The notes beneath the pieces were generated by a model, which did not search any database, was not told the origin of the DNA, and was given only the letters and a program-made list of their open reading frames with translations. From Limibacter armeniacum (GTDB lineage: Bacteria; Bacteroidota; Bacteroidia; Cytophagales; Flammeovirgaceae), in the NCBI RefSeq assembly GCF_036880985.1, contig NZ_JBAJNO010000009.1, positions 186,001 through 250,000 of the forward strand: a stretch of 64,000 bases of DNA, given 5' to 3'. Below are positions 8,931-16,337 of this stretch, in pieces. Position numbers and translations under genes: made by a program. The number at the start of each line of letters is the position of its first letter. The first letter of the stretch is position 1.

Positions 8931-9086
8931 ATGAATATTTCTGACTCTAAAAATGAAATGGAGGAGTATGAAAATGAAAGCCTCCCAAAAATCTTTAAAA
9001 GCTGGAAGCAACTTTATGCTGTTGTCATTGGAGAGCTAGCATTGTTGATCCTGCTGTTTTACTGGTTTACAAAATCATTCGAATAA
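8931..9086 (+). CDS. Small single-pass membrane protein upstream of the sodium symporter
   Basis: 51 residues from the ATG at 8931. An in-frame upstream start at 8859 would add 24 residues of poor quality. The first 24 residues are acidic (SKNEMEEYENES), then LPKIFKSWKQLYAVV leads into one hydrophobic helix at about residues 29-47 and a short tail. It sits 78 bases before the symporter gene on the same strand with no terminator between them, so the two are probably co-transcribed. I infer that it may be an accessory subunit or stability factor of the transporter. It belongs to no family I can name. Confidence 0.65.
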   Translation: MNISDSKNEMEEYENESLPKIFKSWKQLYAVVIGELALLILLFYWFTKSFE

Positions 9087-9164
9087 TCATTTCATACATT
9101 GTTACAACGACTTCAGTAATTACAATTTCAGCGATAATACAGATCAACTAACAGACTTAGATAT

Positions 9165-10841
9165 ATGACTTTTTTAGATTGGGCAGTTCTTGGTGGTACC
9201 TTGGCATTTATTGTCATCTATGGTATATGGAAAACACGCCAACAGAACGACATGCAAAGCTACCTACTGGGAAATCGTGAAGCTAAATGGTTTACGGTTG
9301 CGCTCTCCATCATGGCGACACAGGCAAGCGCCATTACGTTTCTCTCAGCGCCTGGACAAGCGTATACTGATGGAATGCGTTTTGTGCAGTTTTACTTTGG
9401 TCTGCCGCTGGCAATGGTAGTCCTTTCCGTTGCTGTTGTACCCATTTATCACAGGCTAAACGTTTACACTGCCTATGAATATCTCGAAAAGCGTTTTGAT
9501 GTAAATACACGAATTCTTGCAGCCTTGCTTTTTCTGACACAAAGAGGTTTAGCTGCCGGATTCACCATCTTTGCCCCTGCCTTAATACTTTCCTCTTTAC
9601 TAGGCTGGAACATTAACTTTACCATTATCGCAATTGGTCTGCTAGTAGTAATGTATACCGTTGTAGGAGGTACAAAAGCCGTTAACCAAACACAGAAACT
9701 CCAAATGGCAGTCATCTTTATCGGGATGCTGATGGCGGGAATTCTCGTAGTATGGTTCTTACCTGAAACGGTTTCTTTTGACAATGCCCTTCATTTGGCA
9801 GGTAAAATGGGTAGGCTGAATGCCGTAGATTTTGAGTTTGACCCAACCAGCAAATACAATATCTGGACAGGTCTGATTGGCGGCTTCTTTCTTGCACTCT
9901 CCTATTTTGGCACCGACCAGTCTCAAGTACAGCGTTATTTATCAGGAAGTTCAATCGGGCAAAGCCGTCTTGGATTACTTTTCAATGGTATGATCAAGAT
10001 TCCAATGCAATTCCTGATTTTGTTTATTGGCGCAATGGTATATGTATTTTACTTCTTCAACACCTCCCCTATTTTCTTTAATAAAGTGTTGTTAGAATCT
10101 GCCCATGAAACAGCATATAAAACAGAGTTGGTAGAGATTGAACAGCAATACCAACTGGCACAAGAAAACAGGAAACAGGAAGCCTTTAATCTAGTAGATG
10201 CGCTGGAAAACCAAGACATCGCCCAACAAGCTGCAGCTACTGAATCTTTGAAAGCTGCCGATGCTCAATCACAGAAATTAAGAAAGCAGGCAATAGCCAC
10301 TATTGAGAAGGCTATGCCGGAAGCTGACACTAACGATACGAATTATATATTCCTGACCTTTGTGAAGGATTTCCTACCTTCTGGTTTGGTGGGGTTACTC
10401 ATTGCCGTTATCCTATCAGCTTCCATGTCTTCTACTTCATCCGAGCTGAATGCATTAGCTTCCACAACAGTTGTCGACCTTTACAAAAGAATTTTCAACT
10501 CGAATGGAACAGACCAGCATTATGTCATGGTTTCAAAACTGGTCACTATCTTTTGGGGTATATATGCCATTATCTTTGCCATGTACGCCAACAGGTTAGG
10601 CACCTTGATTGAAGCTGTAAACATATTAGGCTCACTGGTATACGGTGTAATCCTAGGTATCTTTATGGTGGCCTTCTTCTTCAAGCAGATTGGCAGCAAG
10701 GCAGTATTTATTGCAGGTATCATTTCCGAAATCGTGGTACTCTATTGTTTCTTCTTTACAGAAGTGCCTTTCCTTTGGTACAATGTCATCGGGTGTATGG
10801 CAGTTATCTTAGTCAGTTTTGCCGTAAAAAAGGTCAAGTAA
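9165..10841 (+). CDS. Sodium:solute symporter (SSS family) with coiled-coil insertion
   Basis: 558 residues. The SSS fold is clear from the start (LDWAVLGGTLAFIVIYGIW), with the conserved early segment FTVALSIMATQASAITFLSAPGQAY and a run of hydrophobic helices. The family core includes YFGTDQSQVQRYLSG and the late segment AVILSASMSSTSSELNALAS, which matches the sodium-binding TM8 Ser-Ser-Thr-Ser region. Residues about 314-391 form an inserted hydrophilic helical stretch rich in Glu, Gln and Ala, predicted as a coiled coil between two membrane segments. Transport is driven by sodium, and the solute is unknown (related proteins carry sugars, sialic acid or others). It is probably in an operon with the small membrane protein at 8931 and ends at a strong terminator. 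Confidence 0.93.
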   Translation: MTFLDWAVLGGTLAFIVIYGIWKTRQQNDMQSYLLGNREAKWFTVALSIMATQASAITFLSAPGQAYTDGMRFVQFYFGLPLAMVVLSVAVVPIYHRLNVYTAYEYLEKRFDVNTRILAALLFLTQRGLAAGFTIFAPALILSSLLGWNINFTIIAIGLLVVMYTVVGGTKAVNQTQKLQMAVIFIGMLMAGILVVWFLPETVSFDNALHLAGKMGRLNAVDFEFDPTSKYNIWTGLIGGFFLALSYFGTDQSQVQRYLSGSSIGQSRLGLLFNGMIKIPMQFLILFIGAMVYVFYFFNTSPIFFNKVLLESAHETAYKTELVEIEQQYQLAQENRKQEAFNLVDALENQDIAQQAAATESLKAADAQSQKLRKQAIATIEKAMPEADTNDTNYIFLTFVKDFLPSGLVGLLIAVILSASMSSTSSELNALASTTVVDLYKRIFNSNGTDQHYVMVSKLVTIFWGIYAIIFAMYANRLGTLIEAVNILGSLVYGVILGIFMVAFFFKQIGSKAVFIAGIISEIVVLYCFFFTEVPFLWYNVIGCMAVILVSFAVKKVK

Positions 10842-10866
10842 TAAAGGCTAAAACACTATATCAAAA

Positions 10867-10902
10867 AGGCTTATCGAACACCCATTCGATAAGCCTTTTT
10901 TT
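10867..10902 (+). terminator. Strong terminator after the symporter
   Basis: AGGCTTATCGAA (10867-10878) pairs perfectly with TTCGATAAGCCT (10885-10896) around a 6-base loop and is followed by a run of seven T. Confidence 0.9.
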
Positions 10903-11002
10903 AATCTTTTTCAGCTAACAATTCTTACCATTCATTATCGGTTATTGAGCTTCACAACCGTTATTTTTCTTCTAATAACTTTTCAAACCCATATCCAACA
11001 TC

Positions 11003-12280
11003 ATGAAACGTTTGTTTCTATTCCTAATCCTATCCCATTTTACCCTAATCGCCTGCTTCGCTCAAGAACGAAACCCCAAAGTCAAGAAAGATTTTGAAAC
11101 AGCATTCAGCAATGAAGAGCTTGCCAAAATGCTCAAGTTTGAAATCAGTGAACAGGATACTGTTTCCGTTTATTTCAATGGAGATTTCAGGGCTAGATAT
11201 GATGCCATCTACGGAAATAGTGAGCAGCAATTAGGTGCTAAAAACAGAAGAAGACTGAGGTACAGAGTACGTATCGCTTTTATCATAGAACTGCCCAAAA
11301 ACTTTGAGGTAGGTATCAAACTTACTTCCAGTGATCTTGTAGGACCTGAATACGGTGGTGATCCCATCTCTGGAAATACCAGCTTTACCTCCAACGGCTC
11401 CAAAAAATATATTTTTGCCGATTGGGCTTACGCATCTTGGACACCATCTATTGGCAGTAAAATCAAAACAAGGCTCTCGGTAGGCAAATTCAAAAACCCT
11501 AATGAGTTTTCTGATATTGTTTTTGACAATGACTATACCCCTGAGGGAATTGCTAACAAGTGGTATTTCAATATTGACAAAAGACAGAACATTGTTTTAA
11601 ACTGTGCTTATCTGGTACTGGATGAGAACGCTGATAGTTCAGAAGACCCTCACCTTGTAGGTGCCTATTTAGGGCACGATTATCACAATGAGAATATCCA
11701 CCTTCTTTTTGGGGGAGCTTATGCTGAAATCAGGGACGCCAAAGCATTGACAAACGAAGCTGTCCCCAATAGCAATATTGGCAACACTCGAGACGAAGAC
11801 GGAGCTCCTATCTATGCTTTCAAGAACTTGATTCTGGATGGGGCTATCGGTTATAACTTTGGGAAGTTTGGAGGATTTGATCGATTCTCAATTCAATTGG
11901 CTGCAGAGTATTTATATAACTTTGACCCTGAACAGGATAATAAGGCTTGGACAATTGCAGTACGTTTTGGTGAAGATGGAAAGAAAAACACTTGGTCATT
12001 TACGTACCGATATAAGTACCTAGAAAAGGACTCATGGTATGAAGAAATAGTGGACTCTGACTTTGGGGCATACTATCAGAATCCATTACCCAACTCAGGT
12101 GAAGAGTCAGGGTACAGACCCGGTACCAACATCAAGGGTCACCGGCTGACAGGCAGGTATAGCTTAACCAATAATGTCCGATTTTCTGGTATTCTTTATT
12201 TAGGAAAACTTATTCAACCGCTAGGTGATCTTAAAACCAATATGGAACGCCTTCAGGTCAATGTTGAGTTCAGTTTTTGA
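11003..12280 (+). CDS. Outer-membrane beta-barrel protein, putative porin
   Basis: 425 residues with a signal peptide ending ACFAQE. After a short polar region the sequence becomes a barrel: amphipathic strands alternating with acidic and Gly-rich loops (VYFNGDFRARYD, FSIQLAAEYLYNF, WTIAVRFGEDGKKNTWSFTY), closing with LQVNVEFSF. The terminal Phe is typical of barrels inserted by BAM. The opening strand and the stretch about an IELPKNFEVGIKLTSSD-type wall resemble the putative porin family common in Bacteroidota. It probably forms a substrate pore in the outer membrane. The substrate is unknown, and the neighbouring sodium symporter is one possible functional partner, by position only. Confidence 0.85.
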   Translation: MKRLFLFLILSHFTLIACFAQERNPKVKKDFETAFSNEELAKMLKFEISEQDTVSVYFNGDFRARYDAIYGNSEQQLGAKNRRRLRYRVRIAFIIELPKNFEVGIKLTSSDLVGPEYGGDPISGNTSFTSNGSKKYIFADWAYASWTPSIGSKIKTRLSVGKFKNPNEFSDIVFDNDYTPEGIANKWYFNIDKRQNIVLNCAYLVLDENADSSEDPHLVGAYLGHDYHNENIHLLFGGAYAEIRDAKALTNEAVPNSNIGNTRDEDGAPIYAFKNLILDGAIGYNFGKFGGFDRFSIQLAAEYLYNFDPEQDNKAWTIAVRFGEDGKKNTWSFTYRYKYLEKDSWYEEIVDSDFGAYYQNPLPNSGEESGYRPGTNIKGHRLTGRYSLTNNVRFSGILYLGKLIQPLGDLKTNMERLQVNVEFSF

Positions 12281-12405
12281 AATAACCCCTCCTATCTTAT
12301 AGCAAGTCAACCTGTTATCAACTCCGTTGATTTATCCCTGCCCAAACGAACATTCCGCATTAGATTTCCTCACTTCATAGAAGTCCTTCTCACAGTACAG
12401 TAAAG

Positions 12406-12436
12406 TTTATTACGAAGATAAAATTCACTACCTTCG
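12406..12436 (+). promoter_or_regulatory. Probable gltX promoter
   Basis: TACCTTCG (12429-12436) differs from the -7 consensus TAnnTTTG at one base. TTTA (12406-12409) lies 19 bases upstream as a near match to TTTG. The start codon is about 98 bases downstream. An 8-base inverted repeat-like segment CTTGCAAACTGCAAGG follows in the leader. Confidence 0.4.
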
Positions 12437-12533
12437 CACTTGCAAACTGCAAGGGAGGAATTGGACTATTTTGTCACAAATCCTTCTTAAATAAAGAGAT
12501 ACTAAGTTTTTAAGTAATAAATATCGCTGAATA

Positions 12534-14060
12534 ATGGATAAAGTAAGGGTAAGATTTGCTCCAAGCCCAACAGGTCCTCTGCATATTGGTGGGGTTAGGA
12601 CCGCACTTTTCAACTACCTTTTTGCCAAACACCACGGTGGTGATTTCCTTTTGAGAATTGAGGATACTGACCGTACCCGTTTTGTTCCGGGTGCTGAAGA
12701 GTACATCAAAGAATCATTGGAATGGGCTGGTATTTTCACTGATGAGTCTCCTTGGAACCCAGGCGAGTGCGGACCATACCGTCAGTCTGAACGCAAGGAC
12801 ATCTATATGCAGTATGCTCAGCGATTGATTGACGAAGGCAATGCGTACTATGCATTTGACACTTCTGAAGAACTTGAAGAAATGCGTGAGCGCCTTAAGG
12901 CTGCCAACGTTGCCAACCAGCAGTACAACTCTATCACAAGAATGCAGATGAAAAACTCTCTGACACTTTCAGAAGAGGAAGTAAAAGAGCGCATCGCATC
13001 TGGTGAACCTTATGTAATCCGTCTGAAAGTTCCTCGCAAAGAGGAAATCCGCCTGAACGACATGGTTCGTGGTTGGGTGATGGTACACGCACATACCATT
13101 GATGATAAAATCCTGATGAAATCAGATGGTATGCCTACATACCACTTGGCTAACGTGGTAGATGACCACCTTATGAAAATCACACACGTAATCCGTGGTG
13201 AGGAGTGGCTTCCTTCAGCACCCCTTCACGTATTGCTATATAGATTCTTAGGCTGGGAAGATACAATGCCTCAATTCGCACACCTTCCGCTTCTCCTGAA
13301 GCCTGATGGCAATGGAAAACTGAGCAAGCGTGACGGCGACAGACTGGGCTTCTCTGTATTCCCACTTGAGTGGACTGACCCTACTACAGGAGACAAGTCT
13401 TCTGGTTACAAGCAGGATGGCTTCCTTCCAGATGCCTTTATCAACTTCTTGGCATTCCTTGGATGGGCACCTGGTACAACTGAAGAGATTTTCTCTATGG
13501 ATGAACTGATCGAAAGATTCACCATTGAGCGTGTTGGAAAAGCAGGTACTAAGTTTGACTTCGACAAAGCAAAATGGTACAACCAACAATACCTGAAAGA
13601 GAAAGATGACAATGAGTTGGCTCAATACCTATTGGAGGACTTGAAAGCCGAAGGTATTGAATGCTCACAGGAGAAAGCTGCCAAAGTAGCAAACCAACTG
13701 AAAGAGCGTGTAACTTTCCCTAATGAATTCTGGCCAAAAGGCAAATTCTACTTTGTAGCTCCTGACAGCTATGATGAAAAAGTAGTCAGAAAGAAGTGGA
13801 AACCTGAAGTAGCTGCGGCACTTGGCGACTATGCCAATGCAATCCGTGGTATTGAGGAGTTCAATGCTGAAAATGCACACACGCAACTGAATGACACTTT
13901 GGCTGCTCATGATATGAAGATCGGCCAAGTGATGCAAGCACTTCGTGTTGCTGTATCAGGCGTAGGCAATGGCCCTGACCTGATGATTATGCAGGAGATT
14001 TTAGGCAAGGAAGAAGTTGCCAGCCGAATTGAAACAGCTATTGAAAAACTGAACGCTTAA
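12534..14060 (+). CDS. gltX: Glutamyl-tRNA synthetase
   Basis: 508 residues, the normal length. The class I signatures are intact: RFAPSPTGPLHIGGVRTALF with the HIGH-type motif at residues 17-20, and KLSKRDG (the KMSKS loop) at about 262-268. The segment RIEDTDRTR and the C-terminal anticodon-binding region are also present. It charges tRNA-Glu with glutamate in the cytoplasm. GltX of this phylum may also serve tRNA-Gln if GatCAB is present, which cannot be judged here. It is transcribed alone, with a strong terminator behind it. Confidence 0.97.
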   Translation: MDKVRVRFAPSPTGPLHIGGVRTALFNYLFAKHHGGDFLLRIEDTDRTRFVPGAEEYIKESLEWAGIFTDESPWNPGECGPYRQSERKDIYMQYAQRLIDEGNAYYAFDTSEELEEMRERLKAANVANQQYNSITRMQMKNSLTLSEEEVKERIASGEPYVIRLKVPRKEEIRLNDMVRGWVMVHAHTIDDKILMKSDGMPTYHLANVVDDHLMKITHVIRGEEWLPSAPLHVLLYRFLGWEDTMPQFAHLPLLLKPDGNGKLSKRDGDRLGFSVFPLEWTDPTTGDKSSGYKQDGFLPDAFINFLAFLGWAPGTTEEIFSMDELIERFTIERVGKAGTKFDFDKAKWYNQQYLKEKDDNELAQYLLEDLKAEGIECSQEKAAKVANQLKERVTFPNEFWPKGKFYFVAPDSYDEKVVRKKWKPEVAAALGDYANAIRGIEEFNAENAHTQLNDTLAAHDMKIGQVMQALRVAVSGVGNGPDLMIMQEILGKEEVASRIETAIEKLNA

Positions 14061-14086
14061 TCTATATCAGGTTAGGTTAATATTTT

Positions 14087-14120
14087 ACTGACCGAAGTGA
14101 AGACTTCGGTCAGTTTTTTT
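14087..14120 (+). terminator. Strong terminator after gltX
   Basis: ACTGACCGAAGT (14087-14098) and ACTTCGGTCAGT (14103-14114) form a perfect 12-bp stem closed by GAAG and followed by seven T. Confidence 0.92.
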
Positions 14121-14143
14121 ATTTCCAAAAGACTCTCAACTTC

Positions 14144-15358
14144 ATGAACTACTGGCAACTTGTACGCAAACATCCTCATGATACCATTTTTGGGCTTTTA
14201 CACTACCTTTTTTCCTGTTGTGGGCAATCGTTCTTCATTAGCCTGTTTGTCCCTGCTTGGATCACTTCAGTAAATCTGGATAATGCTGAATTTGCAAAGT
14301 TGTATGGTATGGCAACATTAGGTGGAGCAGTGGCATTGTCTGTTGTAGGCCCTTTAATTGATAGAGTCAGGATCAAGACTTTCACGCTTGCCAATGGAGT
14401 CCTTTTGGCTGTATGCTGCTTTTTACTCTCCCAATCTCAAAACTGGATTATGCTGGGGCTTTCCCTTACTGGTATTCGCCTGTCAGCTCAAGGTCTGATG
14501 CCACTTACGGGAGCAACAGCCATGGGTAGGTACTTTGAAGCAAACAGAGGCAAAGCACTTTCCTTTGCAACATTAGGTATGTCTATAGGAGAACTGATGG
14601 CTCCTACCCTAATTGTCATCTTGCTGAAACAATACGATTGGAGTACAGTATGGATATTTATCTCACTTGCCATTATCACGCTGTTTCCTATTAGCATTAT
14701 GGCATTTGGCAGAAAAGAAGCCAAGCCAAACATTGAGGAAAAGCAGACCAACAAACAAAACTTCAAGGACAATAAAGCTTTCATCAAAAGACTACGTACC
14801 TCACCCAGCTTTTTGATATTGGCATTTATGATTGTCTATACGCCATTTATCACTGCTGGCTTTTTGATTAACCAGAACTTGATTGTTGATGCCATGGGAT
14901 TAGACCTAATGTGGTTCGCCGCCGCAATCAGTTCATTCGGAACATGCCGAATCGTTACGACCATCTTTACAGGGCCTTTGGTTGACAGGTTTACAGCCCA
15001 AAGAATTATCCCTTTCACCTTGCTTCCTCTTGTAATTGGAATGCTGGCTGTATTGTTTTCTAATCATGCTTACACATTGATCTTTTTTATGGGGATGGTT
15101 GGTGTCAGTATCAGCTTTGGAAGTGTGGCTGGGAGCGCTCTATGGGCAGAGTTGTATGGTGTAGATAAAATGGGTACAGTCAAAAGCCAAGTCTCAACCT
15201 TTATGGTATTCCTCACGGCTTTAGCTCCCGTTCTATTTGCCTACATGTTTGAAATCTGGTTTCAGACTACTTTTGTGCTACTGATTTCAATAGCAATTAT
15301 CCTGATGTTTGCCTCTCATCAAGTCATCAGCCAAAAAAGTAAATTACAATCCATATAA
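14144..15358 (+). CDS. MFS transporter
   Basis: 404 residues with about 12 hydrophobic helices in two halves, joined by a basic central loop (residues about 190-215, KEAKPNIEEKQTNKQN). The MFS motif A equivalent after helix 2 is GPLIDRVRIK, and its counterpart in the second half is GPLVDRFTAQR. The segment GATAMGRYFEANRGKALSFATLG, with its Arg-Gly-Lys-Ala core, resembles oxalate/monocarboxylate-type MFS proteins. It exports or imports a small solute with a proton. The substrate is unknown. The gene begins only 24 bases after the gltX terminator. A weaker hairpin follows at 15365. Confidence 0.88.
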   Translation: MNYWQLVRKHPHDTIFGLLHYLFSCCGQSFFISLFVPAWITSVNLDNAEFAKLYGMATLGGAVALSVVGPLIDRVRIKTFTLANGVLLAVCCFLLSQSQNWIMLGLSLTGIRLSAQGLMPLTGATAMGRYFEANRGKALSFATLGMSIGELMAPTLIVILLKQYDWSTVWIFISLAIITLFPISIMAFGRKEAKPNIEEKQTNKQNFKDNKAFIKRLRTSPSFLILAFMIVYTPFITAGFLINQNLIVDAMGLDLMWFAAAISSFGTCRIVTTIFTGPLVDRFTAQRIIPFTLLPLVIGMLAVLFSNHAYTLIFFMGMVGVSISFGSVAGSALWAELYGVDKMGTVKSQVSTFMVFLTALAPVLFAYMFEIWFQTTFVLLISIAIILMFASHQVISQKSKLQSI

Positions 15359-15364
15359 ACAGAA

Positions 15365-15399
15365 AAAGCGATACAGTATAACTATTACTGCATCGCTTT
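15365..15399 (+). terminator. Possible terminator after the MFS gene
   Basis: AAAGCGAT/ATCGCTTT plus CAGTA/TACTG make a 13-bp stem with one A-C mismatch and a 7-base loop. The T-run is short and sits inside the stem, so it may also work on the opposite strand for the gene at 15471. Confidence 0.5.
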
Positions 15400-15470
15400 C
15401 AAATCAGATCTCCATTATGGAACCTGCCCTGACATTGCTTCAATTGTACCATTTATAGTTGATTTAAACT

Positions 15471-15713
15471 TTAGAACTCTACCCTTACGTCAAACTCTTC
15501 CAAAGCAATCATTGGTACTACAAAAGCATGTTGGTACTGACTGCGAAGACCCTGCTCTGTAGCATTATTAGGGTGTCTCATTTTTTGTTGCAATTGATAC
15601 ACATCTTCTCTGCTCATGTTATTATCAAGCATTTCCAATGTATGAACTGGCTTACTGTCCAAAGTGCTACTGTGAGCACGCCATCTAACGATCGAATATT
15701 TATGGTCAAACAT
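15471..15713 (-). CDS. Small hypothetical protein
   Basis: 80 residues from the ATG at 15713. A longer frame to 15743 is possible, but MFDHKYSIVRWRAHSS is the better start. The sequence is hydrophilic, with a central SREDVYQLQQKMRHPNNATEQ helix and a hydrophobic strand AFVVPMIALEEFDVRVEF at the end. I do not recognise the family. The residue mix and codon use look like a real cytoplasmic protein. It is isolated between the MFS gene, on which it converges, and the long leader of the lipoprotein gene. Confidence 0.5.
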   Translation of the reverse strand: MFDHKYSIVRWRAHSSTLDSKPVHTLEMLDNNMSREDVYQLQQKMRHPNNATEQGLRSQYQHAFVVPMIALEEFDVRVEF

Positions 15714-15743
15714 AGTAGTAAAGTAAATAAGAAAACATGCCAC

Positions 15744-16337
15744 TTTTAGTAGCGATACCTCTCTGATATCAACTTTAAATTCGTCTATTTACTACTAAAA
15801 AACATTGATCTATCACCTCTACAAAACAATGATAATTATCACTACTACAATTGATTACCCCTCAATAATCTTTTTGTCGCTTTTTTACAAAACTTACATC
15901 TATAATTCTCCCTACTTTTGATTCAACAAGCTGAACATTCTCATAAATCATCACTTTTTAAACATCACAATCAAACAATTGAAAAGCTGCCTTTAAGGCA
16001 AATTCCATGATAATTAATCTATGTTTAACCATTAATGAAAGTGCTATGATTCGTTAAAAAACCCCAACCTATCCAATTCCCCAATAACCCTTCTTATCCT
16101 AATTTTCTAAAAAGCAGACAACCTGCTTTTGATTCACATTTCTATGAATACCTGTCAACCTGCCAGTTGACACCTTGAATTCTTATGCCCTCTAGTTTGA
16201 CCAAAAACAAATTGGAAGGATACCGGCTGCTTACACCCTTCTGATTTATTTCCAAAGGGGTTAGCGCCAAATCAAAATCTAGACTTACTGGGGAAAAACC
16301 ATGATAATTTCTAATGTATTATTAACCTTTTTGAAAG
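15744..16337 (+). other. 594-base gap: probable long structured leader of the lipoprotein gene
   Basis: No gene is visible. A perfect -7 box TACTTTTG sits at 15913-15920. Downstream of it lie three inverted repeats: TGCCTTTAAGGCA (15988-16000), AAAAGCAG/CTGCTTTT with a 5-base loop (16110-16130) and TGTCAAC/GTTGACA with a 6-base spacer (16153-16172). An 11-base sequence CCATGATAATT occurs at 16005 and again at 16299 just before the gene, each copy followed by a TTAACC element and TGAAAG. If 15913 is the true promoter, the leader is about 410 bases long. Confidence 0.4.
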
